Source of the DNA: Cepaea nemoralis
Lineage: Eukaryota; Mollusca; Gastropoda; Stylommatophora; Helicidae
Direction of reading: 5' to 3'
Length of the DNA stretch: 64,000 bases
Assembly: GCA_014155875.1 (NCBI GenBank)
Contig: JACEFZ010013481.1
Location: 91,001-155,000, forward strand
Shown piece by piece: positions 1-12,110 of the stretch; within the stretch, counting starts at the first letter, position 1, and the number at the start of each line of letters is the position of its first letter. The position numbers and the translations under genes are program-made. The notes under the pieces are model-generated. The model saw nothing but the letters and a program-made list of their open reading frames with translations. It had not been told where the DNA came from and did not search any database.

Positions 1-566
1 ATAATGAAGTGGGACAAAATCAGCCAATTAAGAGAGATGTTAGGCAAGGATGTGTAATGTCGCCAGATCTTTTTTCTCTATACAGTGAAAATATTTTCAG
101 AAATGGAATCAGCGTTGGAGGACGAAACATCAATAACATTAGATATGCAGATGATACAGTATTGATTGCAGACAATGAGCAGGATCTGCAACAATTAGTA
201 GATGCGGTTGTTACACACAGTGAACAACTGGGATTAGAATTAAATTGTAAAAAGACACAGATTATGGTCGTCACTAGGAAGAACGAAATACCACAATGTA
301 ATATACAAGTAAATGGGAATATTCTTCAACAAGTGAATCGGTACAATTATCTCGGAACAGTAATAACATCTGATTGGAGATGCCTTGAAGAGATTGGAAC
401 AAGAACGAAAGTAGCATTTTGCAAGATGAACATACTGACCAATAAAAATATGTCAATTGAAACGAGAAAAAGAGTGTTGAGGGGATACATAGAGCCTGTT
501 CTTTTGTATGGATGTGAAACTTGGACAATGAGCAGTCAGGCTGAAAAACATCTGATGGCTGCAGAA
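1..566 (+). pseudogene. LINE (RTE-like) reverse transcriptase, 5' piece of a split copy
   Basis: This reading frame is open from the window edge (base 3) and encodes the C-terminal part of a non-LTR reverse transcriptase. It carries the RT motif VRQGCVMSPDLF and the catalytic box YADD, followed by the thumb region with YLGTVITSD and CETWTMSSQ. These blocks are typical of RTE-type LINE pol proteins. The frame breaks at 566/567, where a hAT transposon begins, and the same protein resumes at 2221 with WFLRKMQRIPWTD. The copy is therefore one LINE disrupted by a later insertion. Its N-terminal endonuclease and fingers lie left of the window or were lost by 5' truncation. RTE is the best fit; another endonuclease-bearing LINE clade is possible. 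Confidence 0.85.
559..566. repeat. 8-bp target-site duplication of the hAT insertion, left copy
   Basis: The octamer CTGCAGAA lies immediately before the hAT terminus and recurs exactly at 2213-2220 immediately after the other terminus. Eight-bp TSDs are the hallmark of hAT transposases. Removing the element and one copy restores the LINE frame. Confidence 0.9.
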
Positions 567-2212
567 CAGGGATGGATTAACCATTAGGCAAACAAGGCAC
601 GTGCCTAGGGCACCAAGCATTTGGGGGGGGGGGGGGGGGCACCACAAGTCCTCAAGAAAAATGTGTATATTGTCCCGGTAGCGTAATTGCATGGCATAAG
701 CAAATCGCAAATGTAATATTGAATCGCACATTATTTATATATACATACCCTGTGCTGCCCATTCACTAAATCTGGTAGGCAGAAGTGCCGTTGACTCTTG
801 TTTAGAGGCAGTAAACTTCTTCCATACAGTGCAACTGATCTATACTTTTTTCTCAGCTTCAACCAAAAGATGGAAGATTCTGAAAGGATGCCTTGTGAAT
901 GAAAAGCTGGTAAAGTCCCTTTCCGATACTAGATGGGAAGCACATGCTGTTGCAACTGAAGCCATTCTAATGTCTCATCCTCAGATTATAGAAGCGTTAG
1001 AATGTTTACAAGAAGACCAGTCACAGAAGGGGGACACCAGAAGAGAAGCAGAAAACATTGCAAAGAAGATGCAAGAATTAGAATTTGCTTTCATGCTTGT
1101 CTTTTGGGAAGAAGTGTTACAACATTTTCACAGGGTCAGTCAAGCTCTACAAAATGAGCACGTGAACTTGAAAACGTGTGCTGATTTGTATTCTTCACTA
1201 GCAGATCACTTGCATGAATCTAGGAATGAATTTGAAAGATTTGAAGAAGCTGCAAAAGAAATAACACCAGGTGTGGATTATAAGTCAACTTTGACCCGTA
1301 ATCGTAAACGAAAGACAGTGGTCATTGATGGTGATGCCCCTGAGGTATCTCAGAATGCCAGAGACAAATTTCGTATATCTGCTTTCTACACCATTGTTGA
1401 CAAACTTGAGACAGAGATGAGTAGACGAGGACAGGTATATAATGATCTAGCAGTTCGATTTTCTTGTTTGGTCGATGTACCACAAACATCTCAGTGTTGT
1501 GAAGGACTAATAAATGCTTATCCTGAAGATCTGAACAATAATTTATATACTGAACTACAACAGTTCCACTCATATATTCGCCACAAGTTTCGTGCATCAA
1601 AATCTGACAACAACACGTTCAGTCATGCAGAACTCTACAAAGTAATAGTTAGAGACAACATCGAGTGTGCTTTTCCAAATGTAGAAATCGCCTTGCGCAT
1701 ATTTTTAACATTAATGGTTACGAACTGTTCAACTGAGCGCTCTTTTTCTCAGTTGAAACGTACAAAAAAATCCAAGTAGATCGACAATGAAACAAGAAAG
1801 GCTTGATTCCTTATCTTTGCTGATGATTGAGGCAGACTTGTTGCGCAAAATTAACTTTGATGATGTACTCAAAAACTTTGCCAGACGTAAATCTAGAAAA
1901 AAGAACTTTAAAATGTAAATGTGTGCTCTCTCTGACTTTCTTATCTATCAAAAAAGTTACAGTATTTTTGTCTACTATTATTACAAAATTAATTAACTAT
2001 TAATTTTCATACAGAAATATCTTATTGTAGGTTTTATATGAGTGATAGTAGTACAAACATATGTGTTTACATTTCACAACTGTTTTTCTTTGTTAGTTTT
2101 TTGCATAATATTGAACATACCAGCAGTCAGTGGAGGATCGGGGGCCCGGGGCAGTAGGGGGCACCCATGTGGGTTTGTGCCTAGGGCACCAAGATGGCTT
2201 AATCCGGCCCTG
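567..2212 (+). mobile_element. hAT-superfamily DNA transposon inserted in a LINE
   Basis: The 1646-bp element has hAT-type imperfect terminal inverted repeats. The left end reads CAGGGATGGATTAA; the right end, on the other strand, reads CAGGGCCGGATTAAG. Both subterminal regions carry the 15-mer GTGCCTAGGGCACCA in direct orientation. The exact 8-bp TSD is CTGCAGAA. Inside is a truncated, frameshifted transposase (748-1918), so the copy is non-autonomous. Bases 567-747 hold the terminus and a G-homopolymer (about 625-640); 1919-2212 hold AT-rich non-coding DNA and the right terminus. It inserted after the LINE, because it interrupts the LINE coding frame. Confidence 0.92.
748..1918 (+). pseudogene. 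hAT transposase remnant (ZMYM1-like), frameshifted
   Basis: The frame from 748 starts with PCAAHSLNLVG, the block preceding the catalytic helix bundle in ZMYM1-like hAT transposases. It runs through the RNase H-like core to NCSTERSFSQLKR, the conserved start of the hAT C-terminal dimerisation domain. An internal ATG at 829 opens a 316-codon stretch, but homology begins before it, so 829 is not a real start. The frame ends at 1777-1779, just after an A7 run (about 1763-1769). A one-base shift restores the expected tail, which ends with TAA near 1918. The N-terminal zinc finger and the first catalytic Asp region are missing. It is not functional as it stands. Confidence 0.82.
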
Positions 2213-2580
2213 CTGCAGAAATGTGGTTTCTGAGGAAGATGCAAAGAATACCATGGACAGACAGAAAAACCAATGACCAAGTTCTACAAGAAACAGATGA
2301 AAATAAATCGTAAATTGATTAGAGAAATTAGATGTAGACAGTCAAAATGTTTTGGACATGTTATGAGAAGAAATGAATTGGAGAACCTGGTGACAACAGG
2401 CAAGATCGAAGGGAACAGACCAAGAGGAAGACCGAGAGGAAAATACCTGGATGGCTTGGCCACATGGCATGGACGAAACAGGAACACTGAGCTGATCCAC
2501 GACTCTGGTGATCGAGTGAGATGGCGAGTCATGACCGCCCACGCTTTCCGGCATGGCACATGATTGATTGATTGACTGAT
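2213..2580 (+). pseudogene. LINE (RTE-like) 3' piece, with TTGA-repeat tail
   Basis: Starting with the second TSD copy (2213-2220), this resumes the LINE protein interrupted at 566. It contains CFGHVMRR and RPRGRPRGKYLDG and ends with AFRHGT and a TGA stop at 2561-2563. The stop lies in the element's terminal repeat: GGCACATGAT is followed by a short TTGA/GACTGA microsatellite (2561-2580), so there is essentially no 3' UTR. Two other 5'-truncated copies of this same 3' end lie at about 24031-24155 and 49530-49766, with different microsatellite tails. Short tandem-repeat tails are known for RTE-type LINEs. Confidence 0.85.
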
Positions 2581-2910
2581 ATATGTATGGCCACATGTTT
2601 TAGACTCGTGTTTGAGATATTATTTCCCGGTATTCCTGCTGAAGATTTGACATCAACTGACCTATATTCAATATGCCCATTGCAATGTTTGACAAGCGAT
2701 TGGGACATAGTGTGTGTCACGTGACGCGATCAATGCCCTTATCTGAGGTTGCGTGGCTTGTTGACACATCAAGTTACACTTTATACCCCCAGTGTTGACT
2801 GTGTGACGTGCATTCACCACCTTGCGATGGCACCCGGCTACAGCTATCAGCCGTGCTTGCTTGGGTTCAAAGCTCATTCACATGAACGCTCACAGCCGAA
2901 AACACGGGGA
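2581..2910. other. Unassigned unique sequence
   Basis: This 330-bp stretch lies between the LINE tail and the first minisatellite. It has mixed composition, no recognisable protein similarity and no obvious repeat. An open frame runs from 2749 into the minisatellite, but nothing supports it as coding. Confidence 0.4.
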
Positions 2911-3605
2911 ACTGAAACTATGAGAACATGGAGGAGTGAAACTATGAGAACATGGAGCAGTGAAACTATGAGAACATGGAGCAGTGAAACTATGAGAACA
3001 TGGGGAGTGAAACTATGAGAACATGGGGGGGGGGGGGGGGGGTGAAACTATGAGAACATGGAGCAGTGAAGCTATGAGAACATGGAGCAGTGAAACTATG
3101 AGAACATGGTTCAGTGAAACTATGAGAACATGGAGGAGCGAACATATGAGAACATGGAGGAGTGAAACTATGAGAACATGGGGAGTGAAACTATGAGAAC
3201 ATGGAGCAGTGAAACTATGAGAACATGAAGGAGTGAAACTATGAGAACATGGAGCAGTGAAACTATGAGAACATGGGGGGGGGGGTGAAACTATGAGAAC
3301 TTGGAGGAGTGAAACTATGAGAACAAGGAGCAGTGAAACTATGAGAACATGGGGAGTGAAACTATGAGAACATGGAGCAGTGAAACTATGAGAACATGGA
3401 GCAGTGAAACTATGAGAACATGGAGCAGTGAAACTATGAGAACGTGGTTAAGTGAAACTATGAGAACATGGAGCAGTGAAGCTATGAGAACATGGATCAG
3501 TGAAACTATGAGAACATGGTTCAGTGAAACTATGAGAACATGGAGCAGTGAAACTATGAGAACATAGAGGAGTGGAACTATGAGAACATGGATCAGTGAA
3601 ACTGC
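2911..3605. repeat. 24-bp minisatellite (about 28 units)
   Basis: A tandem array whose unit carries the core ACTATGAGAACATGG followed by a variable spacer (AGCAGTGAA, AGGAGTGAA, TTCAGTGAA and others). Two units are interrupted by G homopolymers near 3025-3042 and 3275-3286. Because 24 is a multiple of three, frames stay open on both strands (repeats of SETMRTW on +); I treat these as by-products. The final units (3606-3712) become divergent and merge into the 21-bp satellite. Confidence 0.92.
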
Positions 3606-3712
3606 AGGAACACCGGGAATTGAAATGGTGCGAACACTGGGAACAGAAACTGCAGGAACACCGGAAGCAGAAACTCTAGGAACATCAGGAACAGAAACTG
3701 TAGGAACATGGA
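3606..3712. repeat. Transition zone between the 24-bp and 21-bp arrays
   Basis: Degenerate units of about 24 bases still alternate GAAACT and GGAACA blocks (for example GAAACTGCAGGAACACCGG). The last unit changes from AGGAACATGGATC to ACACAAACATGTAGATC. Both monomers share AACATG(G/T)A near their centres, so the two arrays look related or were joined at this shared word. Confidence 0.6.
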
Positions 3713-6700
3713 TCCACACAAACATGTAGATCATTCACACTAACATGTAGATCAGTCACACAAACATGTAGATCATTCACACTAACATGTAGATCAGTCA
3801 CACTAACATGTAGATCATTCACACTAACATGTAGATCATTCACACTAACATGTAGATCAGTCACACTAACATGTAGATCAGTCACACAAACATGTAGATC
3901 TGTCACACTAACATGTAGATCTGTCACACTAACATGTAGATCTGTCACACTAACATGTAGATCTGTCACACTAACATGTAGATCAGTCACACAAACATGT
4001 AGATCTGTCACACTAACATGTAGATCATTCACACTAACATGTAGATCTGTCACACTAACATGTAGATCTGTCACACTAACATGTAGATCATTCACACTAA
4101 CATGTAGATCAGTCACACAAACATGTAGATCATTCACACTAACATGTAGATCATTCACACTAACATGTAGATCATTCACACTAACATGTAGATCTGTCAC
4201 ACTAACATGTAGATCATTCACACTAACATGTAGATCAGTCACACTAACATGTAGATCATTCACACTAACATGTAGATCATTCACACTAACATGTAGATCA
4301 TTCACACTAACATGTAGATCATTCACACTAACATGTAGATCAGTCACACTAACATGTAGATCATTCACACTAACATGTAGATCTGTCACACTAACATGTA
4401 GATCATTCACACTAACATGTAGATCATTCACACTAACATGTAGATCTGTCACACTAACATGTAGATCAGTCACACTAACATGTAGATCATTCACACTAAC
4501 ATGTAGATCATTCACACTAACATGTAGATCGTTCACACTAACATGTAGATCATTCACACTAATATGTAGATCAGTCACACAAACATGTAGATCATTCACA
4601 CTAACATGTAGAACTGTCACACTAACATGTAGATCATTCACACTAACATGTAGATCAGTCACACAAACATGTAGATCATTCACACTAACATGTAGATCAG
4701 TCACACTAACATGTAGATCATTCACACTAACATGTAGATCATTCACACTAACATGTAGATCAGTCACACTAACATGTAGATCAGTCACACAAACATGTAG
4801 ATCTGTCACACTAACATGTAGATCTGTCACACTAACATGTAGATCTGTCACACTAACATGTAGATCTGTCACACTAACATGTAGATCAGTCACACAAACA
4901 TGTAGATCTGTCACACTAACATGTAGATCATTCACACTAACATGTAGATCTGTCACACTAACATGTAGATCTGTCACACTAACATGTAGATCATTCACAC
5001 TAACATGTAGATCAGTCACACAAAACATGTAGATCATTCACACTAACATGTAGATCATTCACACTAACATGTAGATCATTCACACTAACATGTAGATCTG
5101 TCACACTAACATGTAGATCATTCACACTAACATGTAGATCAGTCACACTAACATGTAGATCATTCACACTAACATGTAGATCATTCACACTAACATGTAG
5201 ATCATTCACACTAACATGTAGATCATTCACACTAACATGTAGATCAGTCACACTAACATGTAGATCATTCACACTAACATGTAGATCTGTCACACTAACA
5301 TGTAGATCATTCACACTAACATGTAGATCATTCACACTAACATGTATATCTGTCACACTAACATGTAGATCAGTCACACTAACATGTAGATCATTCACAC
5401 TAACATGTAGATCATTCACACTAACATGTAGATCGTTCAACACTAACATGTAGATCATTCACACTAATATGTAGATCAGTCACACAAACATGTAGATCAT
5501 TCACACTAACATGTAGAACTGTCACACTAACATGTAGATCATTCACACTAACATGTAGATCTGTCACACTAACATGTAGATCATTCACACTAACATGTAG
5601 ATCATTCACACTAACATGTAGATCATTCACACTAACATGTAGATCAGTCACACTAACATGTAGATCTGTCACACTAACATGTAGATCTGTCACACTAAAC
5701 ATGTAGATCATTCACACTAACATGTAGATATCTTCACACTAACATGTAGATCATTCACACTAACATGTAGATCTGTCACACTAACATGTAGATCATTCAC
5801 ACTATCATGTAGATCATTCACACTAACATGTAGATCATTCACACTAACATGTAGATCTGTCACACTAACATGTAGATCATTCACACTAACATGTAGATCA
5901 TTCACACTAACATGTAGATCTGTCACACTACCATGTAGATCATTCACACTAACATGTAGATCTGTCACACTAACATGTAGATCTGTCACACTAACATGTA
6001 GATCATTCACACTAACATGTAGATCATTCACACTAACATGTAGATCTGTCACACTAACATGTAGATCTGTCACACTAACATGTAGATCTGTCACACTAAC
6101 ATGTAGATCATTCACACTAACATGTAGATCAGTCACACTAACATGTAGGTCAGTCACACTAACATGTAGATCATTCACACTAACATGTAGATCAGTCACA
6201 CTAACATGTAGATCTGTCACCCTAACATGTAGATCATTCACACAAACATGTAGATCATTCACACTAACATGTAGATCTGTCACACTAACATGTAGATCAT
6301 TCACACTAACATGTAGATCATTCACACTAACATGTAGATCATTCACACTAACATGTAGATCAGTCACACAAACATGTAGATCAGTCACACAAACATGTAG
6401 ATCAGTCACACTAACATGTAGATCTGTCACACTAACATGTAGATCATTCACACTAACATGTAGATCAGTCACACTAACATGTAGATCAGTCACACTAACA
6501 TATAGATCTGTCACACTAACATATAGATCTGTCACACTAACATGTAGATCTGTCACACTAACATGTAGATCTGTCACACTAACATGTAGATCATTCACAC
6601 TAACATGTAGATCATTCACACTAACATGTAGATCATTCACACTAACTGTAGATTATTCACACTAACATGTAGATCAGTCACACTAACATGTAGATCATTC

Positions 6701-9497
6701 ACACTAACATGTAGATCATTCACACTAACATGTAGATTATTCACACTAACATGTAGATCAGTCACATTAACATGTAGATCAGTCACACTAACATGTAGGT
6801 CAGTCACACTAACATGTAGGTCAGTCACACTAACATGTAGGTCAGTCACACTAACATGTAGATCAGTCACACTAACATGTAGATCAGTCACACTAACATG
6901 TAGATCAGTCACACTAACATGTAGATCAGTCACACTAACATGTAGGTCAGTCACACTAACATGTAGATCAGTCACATTAACATGTAGATCTGTCACACTA
7001 ACATGTAGATCATTCACACTAACATGTAGATCTGTCACACTAACATGTAGATCATTCACACTAACATGTAGATCATTCACACTAACATGTAGATCATTCA
7101 CACTAACATGTAGATCATTCACACTAACATGTAGATCTGTCACACTAACATGTAGATCAGTCACACAAACATGTAGATCATTCACACTAACATGTAGATC
7201 ATTCACACTAACATGTAGATCATTCACACTAACATGTAGATCAGTCACACTAACATGTAGATCAGTCACACTAACATGTAGATCTGTCACACTAACATGT
7301 AGATCTGTCACACTAACATGTAGATCTGTCACACTAACATGTAGATCATTCACACTAACATGTAGATCATTCACACTAACATGTAGATCATTCACACTAA
7401 CATGTAGATCAGTCACACTAACATGTAGATCAGTCACACTAACATGTAGATCAGTCACACTAACATGTAGATCAGTCACACTAACATTGTAGATCATGTC
7501 ACACTAACATGTAGATCATTCACACTAACATGTAGATCTGTCACATAACATGTAGATCATGTCACACTAACATGTAGATCATTCACACTAACATGTAGAT
7601 CTGTCACACTAACATGTAGATCATTCACACTAACATGTAGATCAGTCACACAAACATGTAGATCAGTCACACTAACATGTAGATCAGTCACACTAACATG
7701 TAGATCTGTCACACTAACATGTAGATCTGTCACACTAACATGTAGATCATTCACACTAACATGTAGATCTGTCACACAAACATGTAGATCTGTCACACTA
7801 ACATGTAGATCTGTCACACTAACATGTAGATCATTCACACTAACATGTAGATCATTCACACTAACATGTAGATCATTCACACAAACATGTAGATCTGTCA
7901 CACTAACATGTAGATCTGTCACACTAACATGTAGATCATTCACACTAACATGTAGATCATTCACACTAACATGTAGATCATTCACACTAACATGTAGATC
8001 TGTCACACTAACATGTAGATCTGTCACACTAACATGTAGATCTGTCACACTAACATGTACATCTGTCACACTAACATGTAGATCATTCACATTAACATGT
8101 AGATCATTCACACTAACATGTAGATCAGTCACACTAACATGTAGGTCAGTCACACTAACATGTAGATCAGTCACACTAACATGTAGATCATTCACACTAA
8201 CATGTAGATCATTCACACTAACATGTAGATCATTCACACTAACATGTAGATCAGTCACACTAACATGTAGATCATTCACACTAACATGTAGATCAGTCAC
8301 ACAAACATGTAGATCATTCACACTAACATGTAGATCATTCACACTAACATGTAGATCATTCACTCTAACATGTAGATCAGTCACACTAACATGTAGGTCA
8401 GTCACACTAACATGTAGATCATTCACACTAACATGTAGATCATTCACACTAACATGTAGATCATTCACACTAACATGTAGATCATTCACACTAACATGTA
8501 GATCATTCACACTAACATGTAGATCATTCACTCTAACATGTAGATCAGTCACACTAACATGTAGGTCAGTCACACTAACATGTAGATCAGTCACACTAAC
8601 ATGTAGATCATTCACACTAACATGTAGATCATTCACACTAACATGTAGATCAGTCACACTAACATGTAGATCATTCACACTAACATGTAGATCATTCACA
8701 CTAACATGTAGATCATTCACACTAACATGTAGATCATTCACACTAACATGTAGATCTGTCACACTAACATGTAGATCTGTCACACTAACATGTAGATCTG
8801 TCACACTAACATGTAGATCTGTCACACTAACATGTAGATCATTCACATTAACATGTAGATCAGTCACACTAACATGTAGGTCAGTCACACTAACATGTAG
8901 ATCAGTCACACTAACATGTAGATCATTCACACTAACATGTAGATCAGTCACACTAACATGTAGATCATTCACACTAACATGTAGATCATTCACACTAACA
9001 TGTAGATCAGTCACACTAACATGTAGGTCAGTCACACTAACATGTAGATCAGTCACACTAACATGTAGATCATTCACACTAACATGTAGATCATTCACAC
9101 TAACATGTAGACCAGTCACACTAACATGTAGATCATTCACACTAACATGTAGATCATTCACACTAACATGTAGATCTGTCACACTAACATGTAGATCTGT
9201 CACACTAACATGTTGATAATTCACACTAACATGTAGATCAGTCACACGAACATGTAGATCATTCACACTAACATGTAGATCAGTCACACTAACATGTAGA
9301 TCTGTCACAATAACATGTAGATCTGTCACACTAACATGTAGATCTGTCACACTAACATGTAGATCAGTCACACGAACATGTAGATCATTCACACGAACAT
9401 GTAGATCATTCACACTAACATGTAGATCATTCACACTAACATGTAGATCATTCACACTAACATGTAGATCATTCACACTAACATGTAGATCAGTCAC
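3711..9497. repeat. 21-bp satellite array, left part (about 275 units)
   Basis: The unit is the core ACATGTAGATC followed by a 10-base tail ending CACACTA. Three bases after the core vary among ATT, AGT and TGT, and point variants (TAGGTC, ACAAAC, ACGAAC) recur in local clusters. Twenty-one is a multiple of three and the unit has no stop in several frames, so very long frames appear on both strands (VNDLHVS or VTDLHVS on minus). One-base indels near 5025, 5437, 5697, 6647 and 7487 break them, as expected of non-coding satellite. The array continues at 16566 after an LTR element. Confidence 0.97.
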
Positions 9498-10051
9498 TGT
9501 CACCGTCCTAGATACCTAGGGGAATGAAACTCGGGCTCATACAGGCAACAAACTCCGTTCAGATCCAATCTAACATCATTTATTTATATTATGTTACAGT
9601 AAGCTGGCGAAGTAAGGTTTTCACAAGCCAGCAACCCTCACGTTGCGTATCACAGGAGTTTACAATAAAGCAATAATACATGATCGCTACAACAACTCTA
9701 TCAGCTATCTAACGTATGCGTAAAACCCCTAAAGACACTTGGGTTTCCATCTATAAAGTCCCCCTTAAGGTAAGCCCTGTTGCTTCTTCGATGTCCAGTC
9801 CGTGTCTGCCTTTCCACACGTGTCGCAATCCGACACGGGTGGTAACTCTCTCCGAGTTTCTCGTGGACCCCGCAATCGGCGGGCTCCATCGGTGTCCACG
9901 GGGCTGTGGACACGCTGACCGGTCCTTCGAGAAGGCTCTGGATTATTCGAGCCTTCGAGTGACTCGGTTCTTTCCCTTTAGCTGGAGTTCTATCCCTTCT
10001 CCACTCTCTATTATTTTTATGTTGATACCGCCCTCATGTGAGACTGTGACA
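9498..10051 (-). repeat. 3' LTR of the decayed Gmr1-like element
   Basis: A 554-bp direct repeat of 16012-16565 with TGTCAC/GTGACA termini. It abuts the satellite on the left and the polypurine tract on the right. Open frames across it, such as 9716-10078 on plus, are non-coding shadows. Confidence 0.95.
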
Positions 10052-10073
10052 GGAGTTCCCCTCCCCCCCCTGC
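10052..10073 (-). other. Polypurine tract
   Basis: Read on the minus strand, this is GCAGGGGGGGG followed by AGGGGAACTCC, directly adjoining the 3' LTR. This is the expected position and composition of the plus-strand primer of an LTR retrotransposon, and it confirms the minus orientation. Confidence 0.85.
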
Positions 10074-11633
10074 TTTGATGGGTTATTATATGGTAATTAG
10101 TTTTGTACTAATTCTGTCACAGGATCACATGAAGTAGGTGTTTGTAGTTTGGTGGATAGTAACTTGGCAACCTATATATCTGCATCAACAACTCATGTAT
10201 TCTCCCATACAGCACTTCAAGATGATTGCTGAAGAGGTCTCTCTCTTCTATGTTCTTAAACATGCTTATCTGACCGAAGTTCCGTGACGTTTCCAGTTGT
10301 TTTTACAACCGCGCCCTTCTCAAGTATCCATATGATACCAAGATATAAAACTCTGTGTAAGAGAGTTTTAACAAGACAAGTTGTCTTGGCTTATTTAAGT
10401 ACACTTGCAAATCTTGTCCTGCGTGTGTATTTCGATACATTTTTACTTCCGTATGTTGTATATTGCTGAATATATAGTTATACTGTTGTTTTATCCCATC
10501 TGACTACGTGTGTTCTTGTTGGCTTGTTAGTGTATTGACTGATATGTTGCTGTCTATAATAAACTGACTGTGTTTTAATTGTTAGTGTTCAGTTTTGAGT
10601 TTGTATAAAGTGTGTGCTCAACGTGTATATGTGATGTGTGGTTTACTTCCAAGCGTCACGAGTTGGAATATCCCTTGTCATGAATTACCCAATCTGTGTA
10701 ATGCATGATCAGGGTATTCAAACAGTGGTGCTTAGATTTAGTGTATTCAATACTAAACATGTATCAACAATTGAGACAGGTAATACATTTTACATGAAAG
10801 ACGCAGACAAATTAAAATAAATACGTTTTGCGTACAATTTGTCCGCTCGGTATATCGCTCTCTCATTTAATTCATTTGCTCTCTCATTCGTACATCTTTC
10901 ATCCAAAATAGTATTTTGTTAAAATACACAAATAAAGTTGAGGTAAGTCTTACTGCCCTTAGAAAAACGGATTAGGCGATATGTTCCCTTTATGGTAGCA
11001 AGTACTTTTTGTACTTGTAATCAAAAAATGGTTTATAACTTAAATAGAAAAATTGTATAGGAAGAATATTTCACCTATGAGTGAAAATGTCTGTAATATA
11101 TTCTGGTAGAAAATATACAAGTTACGCGTTGACATATTTTATATATATAATCAAATACAAGTGTAATACATATTAACTAATAGTAAATTAATTAACTCCA
11201 ACGACGATGTGTGTGTGTTGTCCTACCGTTGTCCGTGTGTTGTTCCATCAATGTTAACAGTTTGTATAGCTGTCTTTTGTATGTTGTAATAGTCGTAGTT
11301 CTATTCCGGTAGTTTGCGAAGTTTCTTGAAATAGCGAGTATGCAGAGTTCTTAATCTTTCCACGATGACTTTAAGTTCCTTGGTTGATAAAATGACTTCA
11401 CAGATATTATATATCGCTCGGATTGTTTTTAAAGCATTGTCAATTGCTAATATGTCTTAATACAATGTAGGGCTGTCACAGTTTCATGTCCGTGAATGTT
11501 ATAAGTAGATTATTCACTTGGTAGTTGATACTTCTGAATCACAGTTCTACAGTAAGTGTAGAGGTACACTGTTTTATGCAACAGACTAAAATATCACAGC
11601 TTATTATGTGGCGACTAATTAATGTGCATAGTG
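10074..11633 (-). other. 3' non-coding internal region of the decayed element
   Basis: About 1.56 kb of AT-rich DNA between the RNase H stop codon and the polypurine tract. I see no conserved domain. The intact relative has a comparable 1.4-kb non-coding stretch (57532-58908) in the same place, so this appears to be a normal part of the family. Confidence 0.6.
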
Positions 11634-12110
11634 TTAGTCTGCTGGTGCATTAGTTTGCCGTGATAATATGTCAGCAATAATATTATCCGTACCCTTGATG
11701 TGGCGGATTTCAAAGTCGAAATCCTGAAGTAGAAGACACCATCTTGCTAATCGATGATTCTTTGGAACGCCTTGTTTCAGTACCTGCAGTGGCGAATTAT
11801 CGGTCAAAACAACAAAATGGGAACCTAAGAGGAACTTAGATAAACGACGCATACAAAAAAGTAGACTTAATGCCTCCAACTCAACTGTGGAATACCGGAT
11901 TTCTGCCTTTTTAAGCTTGCGGCTGACATAGAGTATTGGATGTCTCACGCCTTGATATTCCTGCATCAGGCATCCTCCAATTGCGATAGCACTCGAATCT
12001 GTGGTCAGAATAAAAGGTATATCTATGTTTGGTAATCTTAATACGGGTGGGTTAGAAAAAATTGATTTCAATTTGCACATTACATCCTCTAAGCGGATAC
12101 TCTTACAATT
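11634..12110 (-). pseudogene. RNase H domain of the decayed Gmr1-like pol
   Basis: The terminal part of a minus-strand frame (about the last 155 residues of a 325-codon frame) is a Ty3/gypsy RNase H. It has LTTDSSAIAIGG, STVELEAL, LTDNSPLQ and NIIADILSR, which keep all four acidic catalytic positions. It ends a few residues later at the stop near 11634. The start of this block, NPPVLRLPNIDIPF, corresponds to the RT-RNase H connection. The preceding 170 residues of the frame (12111-12611) do not resemble RT and look like translated non-coding DNA. RT fingers and palm are therefore absent. Confidence 0.85.

Noticed and set aside
2749..3018. An open frame that begins in unique sequence and enters the 24-bp array
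   Set aside because: The unique part has no recognisable domain or splice signals, and the rest is repeat.
3711..9497. CRISPR-like regular repeats
   Set aside because: Units are directly tandem, with no unique spacers of constant length and no cas genes. The sequence is plainly eukaryotic.
3685..9503. Minus-strand frames encoding hundreds of VNDLHVS/VTDLHVS heptads, resembling a repetitive structural protein
   Set aside because: The 21-bp satellite is stop-free in several frames on both strands. Single-base indels are not compensated, and an LTR element interrupts it without frame effect. No start context or splice structure was found.
9716..10078. A 120-codon plus frame, repeated at 16230
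   Set aside because: It lies within the LTR and occurs in both copies only because LTRs are duplicated; no similarity to known proteins.
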